DNA from: Palsa-1233 sp031367105 | Lineage (GTDB): Bacteria; Gemmatimonadota; Gemmatimonadetes; Gemmatimonadales; GWC2-71-9 | DNA length: 19,724 bases | Assembly (NCBI GenBank): GCA_031367105.1 | Contig: JANLPG010000069.1 | Location: 1 to 19,724 of the forward strand | Reading direction: 5' to 3' | Shown here: piece by piece, positions 6,643 through 13,596 of the stretch | Layout: each line of letters starts with the position of its first letter | How positions within the stretch are numbered: the first letter of the stretch is position 1 | Notes under the pieces: model-generated | Databases searched by the model: none | The model's input: the letters and a program-made list of their open reading frames with translations, nothing else | Told to the model about the DNA's origin: nothing | Translations under genes and position numbers: made by a program

Positions 6643-8067
6643 CTAGGGGGTGCCCGAGAGCAGGTAGTCGACCACGTCGGACGCGCTGTAGTGCGACCGT
6701 CCGGCGAGGAACCCGCCCATCGTGGCGAGGTCATCGCCGCTGGTGAGGAGCGGCGGCTCGACGCTGCCGTCATCACGGAGTTGACCGAGGCCGATGTCGG
6801 CCATCAGGGCGTTGCAGAGACAGCGGCGCCCCTCGGTGTCTTCCACTTTGCCGCCCTTCCTGACGTACGCGCTCACCGGTTCGCTGGCACAGCGATAGCC
6901 AATCTTCCCTTCTGGCGTCTGGTAGGGCACTCGGAGCGCGCCGAGGTCACAGAGGCGCACCCGAGGGGCTTCGTCACCCGGTCCGCCGGGCCAACTCACC
7001 ACCTTGAAGGGATATCCGGTGGGTGAAGCGCGTGGGTCGGTGGTCACGGTGACATCGCCGCGTTCCGCGTGCGTCAGCACCGAATGTTTCAGTTCCTCGG
7101 CAAGTCCGGACTCGTCACAATAGGCGAAGAGCGTTCCCACCTGAATGCCGGCACCACCGGCCGCCAGCGCTTCCTGCAAGCGTCCCTTGCGTCCGGCTCC
7201 ACCTGCCAGCCAGAACGGCAAGCCGAGTTCCGAAATCTTCGCCAGATCGACTTCGTCACGTTCCCCATAGAGTGGCTCGCCGCGCTCGTTGAAGCGTGGC
7301 ACTCCCCGCGGTGGTGCGTTGTGGCCTCCGGCGGTGGGGCCCTCGATCACAAAACCGTCGACACGGCCACTGGCCTTGCGCGCCAACATCGTCGCGAGGG
7401 AGTTGCTGGCGATGATGGCAAGGAAGAGCGGGCGTGGCAGCGGTGGCGGCGGCGTGGTCCAGAATTCCTTCGGGTCGATGGTGAGGCGGTCGTCTCGGCC
7501 GGTCGGAGGACCCTCCATTTCGAACCGCAGCGAGGCCGACTGATGCTGGGCAAGCTGATCAAGTGCGGCGGGAATTTCCCGGGGAATACCTGCACCCATC
7601 AGGATGACATCCACGCCAGCGAGCATCGCCCCGTAGAGGGCCGGCAGGTTGGGGATCTGGACCTTGGTGAGGAGGTTCATCCCCACCAGTCCGGGGTGCC
7701 CCTCCTTCGCCAGAAACACCTCGACGAATGCCGCCAGCACGATCACCAGTTGTCGCGCCTGGCTCATCACTTGTTTGTACAACGGGAGCATTTTGTACGG
7801 GGTATCGGGCTGCCGGCCTTCGGGGCGGAAAAAGAGCCGGAGCACATCGTCCGCAACGGCGGGTATCGGGAACTCTGCCATCGCTCGGCGCATATGGCCG
7901 CCGATATCGCCTTCCTGGAGCCGACGCACCAACACGGTATCGATGGCGGTGCCGGAGACGACGCCCAGCTGCCCGCGAAGCGAAACGGCCCGCGCCAGAC
8001 GCCAGTCGGAAACACCCACTCCCATTCCGCCCTGGATGATGGTGGGAATGGTCGAATTAACGGTCAT
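6643..8067 (-). CDS. Nitronate monooxygenase-like FMN flavoprotein (2-nitropropane dioxygenase family)
   Basis: 474 residues, an NPD-family TIM barrel. The N-terminal FMN loop is PTIIQGGMGVGVS (8-20); GMNLLTKVQ (about 129-137) and IEGPTAGGHNAPP carry the likely catalytic H249; LAGGAGRKGRLQEALAAGGAGIQVGTLFAYCDES (287-320) is the phosphate-binding end. Family members oxidise alkyl nitronates to carbonyl compounds and nitrite, though many relatives have other substrates. It is longer than usual, with a C-terminal part holding four cysteines, C373, C393, C416 and C418 (RRCLCNAL), which could bind a metal. It overlaps the SCO gene by 11 bases; GAGGG lies about nine bases upstream of ATG 8067. Placement in a heme-copper operon headed by an Rrf2 regulator suggests a link to nitro or nitrogen-oxide chemistry, which is inference. 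Confidence 0.85.
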   Translation of the reverse strand: MTVNSTIPTIIQGGMGVGVSDWRLARAVSLRGQLGVVSGTAIDTVLVRRLQEGDIGGHMRRAMAEFPIPAVADDVLRLFFRPEGRQPDTPYKMLPLYKQVMSQARQLVIVLAAFVEVFLAKEGHPGLVGMNLLTKVQIPNLPALYGAMLAGVDVILMGAGIPREIPAALDQLAQHQSASLRFEMEGPPTGRDDRLTIDPKEFWTTPPPPLPRPLFLAIIASNSLATMLARKASGRVDGFVIEGPTAGGHNAPPRGVPRFNERGEPLYGERDEVDLAKISELGLPFWLAGGAGRKGRLQEALAAGGAGIQVGTLFAYCDESGLAEELKHSVLTHAERGDVTVTTDPRASPTGYPFKVVSWPGGPGDEAPRVRLCDLGALRVPYQTPEGKIGYRCASEPVSAYVRKGGKVEDTEGRRCLCNALMADIGLGQLRDDGSVEPPLLTSGDDLATMGGFLAGRSHYSASDVVDYLLSGTP

Positions 8068-8980
8068 CGCGTTGTCCCTCGGTACTGCCTGTTGGACGGG
8101 GCAGCGTGCCCAACAACTGCTTCAGCCGACCCCACCCGCCATCGAGCCGCCATACAATATGCCCTCGATCGTCGAGGATCATCACGGTGCCGGAGTGGTA
8201 CACCGCGCCACTGGAGCCGTCGCGCCGTCGTCCAACCCCAAGCGCATCAAGCGTTTGCTCCACCTCCTCGACGCGCCCCGAGAGCACCAGGTCCTCCGGG
8301 CCGAGCTCCCACTGCGACGCAATGGAGGGCAGCCGCTCGGGGGTATCTCGCCACGGATCCAGGGAGATGATCAGGAGCGGGACCTCGAGACGGTCAGCCG
8401 CCACGCGCGCGAGCCGGATGTCACGCACGATGGTGGGACAGACCGTGGTGCAGTGGCCGAAGGCGAAGGTGAGGAGCACTGGCCGACCCTGGAAATCTGC
8501 CAGCGATGTGCGCCGGCCTCGCTGGTCGGTCAGCACGAACACGGACGCGTCGATGTCGACCCTGGTGGGGGTGCCGGGTGGTGTCGCCGGCGGAGCAGTT
8601 CCGATTCCGACTGCGGTTGCGACCCGCTGACTCGCTGCCGTGACGCCGATGAGGACCATCCCGACGACCGCGACCATCAGCGGACGCCAGCGGCGGTCGG
8701 CGCGCAGTCTCTGAAGATCATCGCGGAGCGCCCCGCCCCAGACCAGGAGCAGGACGCCCAGCATCCCGATCGGCTCGCCGATGAGCAGCACCCATCCGCC
8801 GGCATCGGGCAAGCCGCCGGGAGCCGACCCGAAACAGGCGGCACGTGTTCGCAGCAACCACGCCGGCTCCACGGAACCGACCGGCCAGAGCGCGAGCGCC
8901 CACCACGCCGCCGTGATCACCAGGATCAGCAGCAGCGCGAGCGAGGCCGCGCCTGGCCGTGCCGGCCCTGGCTTGGTCAT
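8057..8980 (-). CDS. SCO1/SenC-family copper chaperone with N-terminal membrane domain
   Basis: 307 residues. The C-terminal thioredoxin-fold SCO domain (about 142-290) has the Cu-binding motif C177-TTV-C181 (FGHCTTVCPT) and the distal His H262 (YHSGT). Family members deliver copper to the CuA site of subunit II and reduce its cysteines, acting outside the cytoplasmic membrane. The N-terminal half is unusual: three hydrophobic segments (about 11-33, 62-82, 100-117) with a WLLRTRAACFGSAPGGLPDAGGW segment, instead of the single anchor of classical Sco proteins. The start ATG 8980 overlaps the stop of subunit I as ATGA, so the two are coupled. The presence of an intact CuA motif in the same operon fits the role exactly. 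Confidence 0.9.
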   Translation of the reverse strand: MTKPGPARPGAASLALLLILVITAAWWALALWPVGSVEPAWLLRTRAACFGSAPGGLPDAGGWVLLIGEPIGMLGVLLLVWGGALRDDLQRLRADRRWRPLMVAVVGMVLIGVTAASQRVATAVGIGTAPPATPPGTPTRVDIDASVFVLTDQRGRRTSLADFQGRPVLLTFAFGHCTTVCPTIVRDIRLARVAADRLEVPLLIISLDPWRDTPERLPSIASQWELGPEDLVLSGRVEEVEQTLDALGVGRRRDGSSGAVYHSGTVMILDDRGHIVWRLDGGWGRLKQLLGTLPRPTGSTEGQRDDR

Positions 8981-10722
8981 CCAATCTTCCAGAGGAAGGA
9001 GAGCAGTTTCCAGTTGGCGAAGTAGTAGAGCATGAATGCCAGCAGGAAGACGCCCACGAGCACCAGCGTGCCTGGCGTGGCACCGGCAATGCCGCGCCCG
9101 GGTGCATGCAGCGCCTCGTTGATCTCGTCCACATTGGCGGCGTGGACCGGCGGGTTGGTGAGTCCCTGCGGTATTCCGGCGATCTCGGCACCGCGTGGGA
9201 ACTCCGTCACCGGTTCACCGAAGAACACCGACTTCACCGCGATGAGAATGAACGACAGCGCCCCCGTGACCGCAATGATCCCGCCGATGCCCATCACGGC
9301 GAGGAAGAAGTCGACCGCCGGATTGAATTGCACGTCGAACGGCGCCTGCGAGAAGGAGATGTCCCAATGCCGGCGTGGCACGCCAAAGCTGCCGGCAAAC
9401 GTCATCCCCATCACCAGCAGCAGCAGCCCGCCGGAGAAGAGGTAGGGCTGGATTTTTGCGAGTTTCCAGAAGGCAACTTTCCGGCGGAAGATGAGCGGCA
9501 GCAGGTAGTACGTGGCGCCCATGAAGGCGAGCGCGGTGCCACTGACCACCGTGGAGTGGAAGTGTCCCGGGATCCGCAGCGTGTTGTGTGCGATGATGTT
9601 GATCTGTTCGGTGCCGAGCGTCACGCCGGTGATGCCACCTACGAACCCGAACACCACCACCGAAAACACCAGCGAAGAGAACCCCGGATCGCCCCAGGGG
9701 GCGTGGCGGAGCCAGCCGAAGAGGCCCTGCGTGTAGCCGCGCAGGCGCATACCGAGCTCCATACCCGCCGGCACGGTGAAGCCGTGGACCATCGACGCGA
9801 GCACCGCCATATACATGAAGTAGGAAGTGTTCACGATCTTCCACGCCGAGCCGAACCCGGGGTCCACCAGCAGGTGGTGTGCCGAGGCCATCGAGATGAA
9901 CAGGATGTAGAGCACGAATGCCGAGCGGCTGACCTTCTCGTTCAGGACGACCGATCCGACCGTGAGCGCGCCCAGCATATACCAGATGGATACCATCGCG
10001 GCCACGTTGATCTGTTGCGAAGAATGGCCCAGTGCCCACCAGAGCATCCGGTAGAGTTCGGGATCAACCTTGGAAATCACGCCAATCGACCAGAGGAACG
10101 TCGGGATATACACCAGGGCGCCGTGTACCAGCGTGATCACCGCGATGATGGCAGCGGTCGTGGCACCGTACACCACCAGTGGCATCGAGCCGGTGTAGGT
10201 CTTTTCCCGCTTGGCGATGACCAGCGTGGCGAAGAACTGGCAGACCATCAGCAGCGCGCCGACGGCAAAGAAGATGACACCGAGGTAGAAGAGCGGGTGC
10301 GCTTTGAGTGGGGGATACGACGTGAAGAGCACGTCAGCGTGACCGCTCCATTGCGCCCACTCGACCAGGAGCGAACCTGCCACCATCAACCCGAAGTTGA
10401 ACCATCCGAACCTCGGTGCCGCGGGCCGGGCGTTGAGGAGCACGGTGCTGGCGAACCAGAGCACCGCCATCTCGAAGTAGATGATGAAGAAGATCAGCAT
10501 ATTCATGCCGTGCACGCCGAGCAGTCGGTAGTACCACACCGCCGGAAGGAGGTGGACCGCCTGCCAGCGGGTCAGCACCAGCAAGAGCGCGGCGATAGTG
10601 CCAATCAGCAACGCGACGACCGCCACGACTGCGTTTGCCTTGATGAGTTGCTCGGCCCGCAGGTGAATGGTTCGGCCGGTCACGGGACAGATCCGAAACG
10701 AAGAAGCCGCGGGCGCGGTCAT
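8977..10722 (-). CDS. Heme-copper oxidoreductase subunit I lacking the active-site Tyr (oxidase or NO reductase)
   Basis: 581 residues with about 13 helices. Metal ligands by position: low-spin heme H71 and H389; CuB H233, H282 and H283; high-spin heme H387 (GHFHS). Helix VI reads GHSSQQINVAA, so the residue four after the CuB His, normally the His-linked Tyr of A- and B-type oxygen reductases (HPEVY or HPIVY), is Q237. No Tyr sits six or seven before H282, the C-type (cbb3) position. Automated pipelines would probably call this a ba3-like cytochrome c oxidase; I recall that some NO-reducing families (for example eNOR) also lack this Tyr, so NO reduction is a real alternative. A strong GGAGG lies six bases upstream. 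Overlaps by ATGA on both sides join it to the CuA subunit and SCO genes. Confidence 0.92.
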   Translation of the reverse strand: MTAPAASSFRICPVTGRTIHLRAEQLIKANAVVAVVALLIGTIAALLLVLTRWQAVHLLPAVWYYRLLGVHGMNMLIFFIIYFEMAVLWFASTVLLNARPAAPRFGWFNFGLMVAGSLLVEWAQWSGHADVLFTSYPPLKAHPLFYLGVIFFAVGALLMVCQFFATLVIAKREKTYTGSMPLVVYGATTAAIIAVITLVHGALVYIPTFLWSIGVISKVDPELYRMLWWALGHSSQQINVAAMVSIWYMLGALTVGSVVLNEKVSRSAFVLYILFISMASAHHLLVDPGFGSAWKIVNTSYFMYMAVLASMVHGFTVPAGMELGMRLRGYTQGLFGWLRHAPWGDPGFSSLVFSVVVFGFVGGITGVTLGTEQINIIAHNTLRIPGHFHSTVVSGTALAFMGATYYLLPLIFRRKVAFWKLAKIQPYLFSGGLLLLVMGMTFAGSFGVPRRHWDISFSQAPFDVQFNPAVDFFLAVMGIGGIIAVTGALSFILIAVKSVFFGEPVTEFPRGAEIAGIPQGLTNPPVHAANVDEINEALHAPGRGIAGATPGTLVLVGVFLLAFMLYYFANWKLLSFLWKIG

Positions 10723-11324
10723 GGCGTACCTCCGGAGTGGATCGTGGCCTTGGCATTGTCGGCCACTGGCCGTCCCGCCTCATCGACGACGATGATCCGG
10801 CCGACCATCGTGTGGTGGCCGATGCCGCAGAATTCGTTGCAGATGATCCGGAAGTCACCCGCCGCCGTGGGAGTGACCCGCAGTCCGTAGTCGTAGCCGG
10901 GCACCACCTGGAAGTTGACGCTCAGCGGAAAGAGCGAGAATCCGTGGTTCACGTCCAGCGAGGAAAGGTGGAGCAGATACTCCTTGCCGCGCTGGAGCTT
11001 GAGGATCGGGTACCACTGAAATGTGAAGCCGATGAGGTAGACGTCGGCACCGGGGGGTGGCGCCACGATTGGCAGGCCCCGGTCCTCGCCGACCCGGTAT
11101 TGCTTGGCGAAGGCCATCGTGCGGGCGTAGTACGCCTTTGGTTCCACGCGGCGCCGGATACCCGACGGGTTCTGTCCGCCGCGGTAGTGCCACAACGGCA
11201 TCATCGCGAAGAGCACCATACACCAGCCGAAGGCGATGGCGACCCAGACCTTCTCCGCCTTGTGCGCTGGCTGCCACCAGATGCCCGGAACCGGATCGAG
11301 TCCGGTATGAACTTTGGTCAGCAT
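10719..11324 (-). CDS. Heme-copper oxidoreductase subunit II with CuA site
   Basis: 201 residues. One N-terminal helix (about 25-46) anchors an extracytoplasmic cupredoxin domain. The CuA ligands are all visible: H127 (DVNHGFS), C162, E164 (backbone carbonyl), C166, H170 and M173 in CNEFCGIGHHTM. It should accept electrons from a soluble cytochrome c or cupredoxin and pass them to the hemes of subunit I. It carries no CxxCH, so no fused cytochrome c domain. I chose ATG 11324 over GTG 11327 because AGAGG is five bases before the ATG and only two before the GTG. It lies 9 bases after the small-subunit gene and overlaps subunit I by ATGA. Confidence 0.93.
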   Translation of the reverse strand: MLTKVHTGLDPVPGIWWQPAHKAEKVWVAIAFGWCMVLFAMMPLWHYRGGQNPSGIRRRVEPKAYYARTMAFAKQYRVGEDRGLPIVAPPPGADVYLIGFTFQWYPILKLQRGKEYLLHLSSLDVNHGFSLFPLSVNFQVVPGYDYGLRVTPTAAGDFRIICNEFCGIGHHTMVGRIIVVDEAGRPVADNAKATIHSGGTP

Positions 11325-11333
11325 CACGACCTC

Positions 11334-11507
11334 TCAGGGAAGGGTGGCTTGTGGCATCGAGAGGATTTCATACGCCCCCCAGCCGGTGTACACCACGAAC
11401 ATGATCAGCATTCCGAGCGCGAGCAGTAGAAAGACATTGTCGAAGAGGCGTTGTCCGAGGGGCGGACGCTCGACGGGCTCCTCAGGTGGATTTGGTGGCG
11501 ATGACAC
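11334..11507 (-). CDS. Small one-helix oxidase-associated subunit (57 aa)
   Basis: 57 residues from GTG 11507, with a near-perfect GGAGGA five bases upstream. The Pro/Glu-rich N-terminus (SSPPNPPEEPVERPPLGQR) is followed by one transmembrane helix (about 25-47, NVFLLLALGMLIMFVVYTGWGAYE). Position immediately before the CuA subunit and this topology recall the subunit IIa-type small peptides of ba3 oxidases, which pack against subunits I and II. Similarity is by layout, not by a recognised motif. The longer open frame upstream (to 11666) is antisense-like noise over the end of the regulator gene and is not used. Confidence 0.78.
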   Translation of the reverse strand: MSSPPNPPEEPVERPPLGQRLFDNVFLLLALGMLIMFVVYTGWGAYEILSMPQATLP

Positions 11508-11541
11508 GTGATTCCTCCTCGCGATGGTCGGGTGGGATGGC

Positions 11542-11961
11542 TCAGGTGGATCGGGAACGACGGTCTTGGCGGAGCAGGTCGGCCACTGTCGTGTGGTCGA
11601 AAAAGTCCTCGACGGCCGTCGCTGTGCGGGACCAGCGATGGTGTATCTGGCAGGGATGCGCGTCACCGCAGGTGGCCCGTCCCATCAGGCAGCGCCGTTC
11701 ACCGGCGGGCTCGAACGGCCGCACGACGCGGGCGAGGGCGAGGCGGTCGGGCGGATCGACGAGCTGAAATCCCCCCTTCGGTCCCCGGGTCGAGCGCAGG
11801 ACGCCGGCCCGGGCGAGGGCGTGGAGAGTCTTGGAGAGGTAGTTGCGAGGGGAGTCGAGCGATGCGGCGACGTCGTCCACCCGGACCGGACCGTCGGCAG
11901 CGTGTTCGGCGATGTACAGCACCGCGCGGAGTGCGTTCTGGGCCGTACTGTTGAGCCACAT
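11542..11961 (-). CDS. Rrf2-family redox/NO-type transcriptional regulator
   Basis: 139 residues. A winged helix-turn-helix (about 8-68) with recognition helix SPRNYLSKTLHALARAGVL and wing RSTRGPKGGFQL is followed by a dimer helix and three cysteines, C91, C98 and C104 (C-x6-C-x5-C). The family includes NsrR, IscR and RsrR, which bind Fe-S clusters through three such cysteines; NsrR and IscR use C-x5-C-x5-C, so the spacing here differs by one. It probably senses NO, redox state or iron and represses its own promoter and the respiratory genes. It is the first gene of the leftward operon, 34 bases before the small subunit, behind a consensus sigma70 promoter containing a dyad. ATG 11961 has no obvious Shine-Dalgarno. 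Confidence 0.9.
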   Translation of the reverse strand: MWLNSTAQNALRAVLYIAEHAADGPVRVDDVAASLDSPRNYLSKTLHALARAGVLRSTRGPKGGFQLVDPPDRLALARVVRPFEPAGERRCLMGRATCGDAHPCQIHHRWSRTATAVEDFFDHTTVADLLRQDRRSRST

Positions 11962-12000
11962 AGGCTGATAACCGTGAGGAAGAATCTTGCTAACATCATG

Positions 12001-12029
12001 ATTATATGATAAATTTTATCTTACGTCAA
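12001..12029 (-). promoter_or_regulatory. Consensus sigma70 promoter for the rrf2/heme-copper operon
   Basis: On the minus strand TTGACG (12029-12024) and TATAAT (12006-12001) are separated by exactly 17 bases. The predicted transcript start is near 11994, giving a leader of about 33 bases to ATG 11961. The -35 box ends one base from the start codon of the divergent cytochrome b gene, so polymerase bound here would also block that gene's start region. Confidence 0.8.
12005..12023. promoter_or_regulatory. Dyad GATAAA-t-TTTATC inside the promoter spacer, candidate Rrf2 operator
   Basis: A perfect 13-bp inverted repeat (12008-12020) extends to 9-base arms with one mismatch (12005-12023). It occupies the spacer of the leftward promoter and covers the likely start region of the rightward transcript. 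A second, shorter dyad ATCAT-6-ATGAT (11995-12010) overlaps it. Read leftward, the AAGATAAAATT half faintly resembles NsrR half-sites. Position is ideal for repression of both arms by the adjacent Rrf2 protein; binding itself is inferred. Confidence 0.6.
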
Positions 12030-12030
12030 T

Positions 12031-13596
12031 ATGCGTTTCCTCAAGCGCCCGTTCCGCCGCCTCCTCACCGGCCTCGATGCCGTCCTTGCCAGGCTGTATG
12101 GGTGGGAATGGAACCCTATCCATCAGGCCGGGACGGTGGCAGTCGCCATGCTCCTGGTCCTGCTCGGAACCGGGCTGTATCTCGTCCTCTACTATCGGGT
12201 GGGTTCCCCCGCCGCCTCGGTGGCGGCGCTCGCCGCCGACCCGTGGCTGGGTGCCTGGCTCCGCACGTTGCACCGGTACTCGTCCGATCTGTTCGTGATT
12301 GCCGTGGCACTGCACGCGGTTCGGATGTTTGCCCAGGACCGAAGCTGGGGCCCGCGCACTCTCGCGTGGATCTCGGGGCTGTTCCTGTTCGGGGCCGGGA
12401 TGGTGTGCGCCTGGACCGGATTCGTGATGGCGTGGGACACCTTCGGCGAGCGGTTGGCGCTGGAAGGAGGCCGGCTGTTCGATGTGCTGCCGATCTTCTC
12501 CGAGCCGCTCAGCCGCATCTTTGCAGGCGACGGCCCGGTACCGAGCGCCTTCTTCTTCGTCAATCTCTTCATCCACATTGCGCTGCCGCTCGGGCTGGGT
12601 ATTGGCCTCTGGCTGCACGTTTCCCGACTCGCGCGCCCGATGCTGTTGCCGCCCAGGCGACTGATGTGGACGATTATTGGCGCATTGACGATCGCCTCGG
12701 TGCTGCTCCCTGCGACACTCGGCCCCGCAGCGAACCCGCTCCACCTCGCCGCGTCCACACCGACCGACCTGGTCGTGGCGTGGTGGCTCCCGCTTTCGGA
12801 GCGGCTCCCGGCGGGGATTGCGTGGGTCAGCGGCCTCGTGCTGTTGCTCCTGACATTACTGGTACCTCGGCTCACCCGCCGTCCACGGCAGGGGAGCTGG
12901 GCGCCCAGCACCGTGGACGCGCGACTCTGCACCGGGTGCAACCAATGTCCCCAGGATTGTCCGTGGGAGGCGATCACGATGGTGGCGCGGGACGACGACC
13001 GTCCCACGCTGGTCGCCCTGGTAGACCCTTCGCGTTGCGTGAGCTGTGGCATCTGCGCCGGCTCCTGTGCACCGATGGGTGTGGGTCCCCCGGGCCGAAG
13101 TGGGCGGGACCAGCTGAGCGAGTTGCGCGAGGTCACCCTCCCCGCGCTTGCCGTTGCCAACCCCGTGCCAGTCATCGCGATCTGCTGCACGCAGGCACCC
13201 GCAGCCCATCTTGCTGCGTTGCGCTCTCGCGGGGCACACATCCACTCGGTGTCGTGCGTGGGCAACCTGCATTCCTCGGTGATCGAGCTCTTGATCCGGA
13301 ACGGCGCAGCGGGCGTGATCACGTGCGGTTGCCCACCCCGTGATTGCGTGAGCCGCGAAGGTCCCAAGTGGCTGCACGAGCGGCTCTTCAATGACCGTGA
13401 GGCGGAACTGCAACCGCGCGTCGAGCGCCGTCGCGTTGGTACGGCAACCCTGGCGCCCGGAGACCTCGCCGGAACAGTGACTGCGTTTGAGCAGTTCACG
13501 CGCGCGCTCGCGGCGCTCGCACCACCGGAGCCAGAGCGAGAGGTCGAGATCGACCTGCTCTGCGAGCCGGTCGTGCTGGCGGAGAGGGCGCAGTGA
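12031..13596 (+). CDS. Cytochrome b / 2x[4Fe-4S] ferredoxin / FlpD-like fusion protein
   Basis: 521 residues in three parts. Residues 1-280 form a bc1-type cytochrome b with both heme pairs, H81-x13-H95 and H182-x13-H196. The C-terminal helix region lacks the PEWY quinol motif, having STPTDL in the analogous place (about 242-247). Residues 298-348 form a two-cluster ferredoxin: C300, C303, C306, C310 and C336, C339, C342, C346. Residues 378-475 resemble FlpD/MvhD (hydrogenase/Hdr delta subunit): C385-C386, C409 and GVITCGCPPRDC (C432, C434, C439). It should link membrane b hemes, and perhaps the quinone pool, to cytoplasmic Fe-S carriers. ATG 12031 has no Shine-Dalgarno and lies close to the predicted transcript start, so the mRNA leader may be very short. 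It heads a three-gene coupled operon. Confidence 0.9.
   Translation: MRFLKRPFRRLLTGLDAVLARLYGWEWNPIHQAGTVAVAMLLVLLGTGLYLVLYYRVGSPAASVAALAADPWLGAWLRTLHRYSSDLFVIAVALHAVRMFAQDRSWGPRTLAWISGLFLFGAGMVCAWTGFVMAWDTFGERLALEGGRLFDVLPIFSEPLSRIFAGDGPVPSAFFFVNLFIHIALPLGLGIGLWLHVSRLARPMLLPPRRLMWTIIGALTIASVLLPATLGPAANPLHLAASTPTDLVVAWWLPLSERLPAGIAWVSGLVLLLLTLLVPRLTRRPRQGSWAPSTVDARLCTGCNQCPQDCPWEAITMVARDDDRPTLVALVDPSRCVSCGICAGSCAPMGVGPPGRSGRDQLSELREVTLPALAVANPVPVIAICCTQAPAAHLAALRSRGAHIHSVSCVGNLHSSVIELLIRNGAAGVITCGCPPRDCVSREGPKWLHERLFNDREAELQPRVERRRVGTATLAPGDLAGTVTAFEQFTRALAALAPPEPEREVEIDLLCEPVVLAERAQ

Noticed and set aside
8959..10890. 643-aa plus-strand open frame
   Set aside because: Wholly antisense to the CuA/heme-copper subunit genes. 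It is rich in His, Glu, Arg and Asp with no domain, typical of the reverse frame of GC-rich membrane-protein genes.
11334..11666. 110-aa reading of the small subunit gene
   Set aside because: The first 53 residues overlap the end of the rrf2 gene in another frame; a strong GGAGGA with GTG at 11507 marks the true start.
11987..11999. Possible FNR/CRP-type box (TTGCT...ATCAT)
   Set aside because: Spacing is one base short of the TTGAT-N4-ATCAA consensus and half-site matches are incomplete.
12006..13343. 445-aa plus-strand open frame starting in the AT-rich gap
   Set aside because: Out-of-frame shadow of the cytochrome b-ferredoxin gene, with Arg/Pro/Gly-rich residues and no recognisable features.
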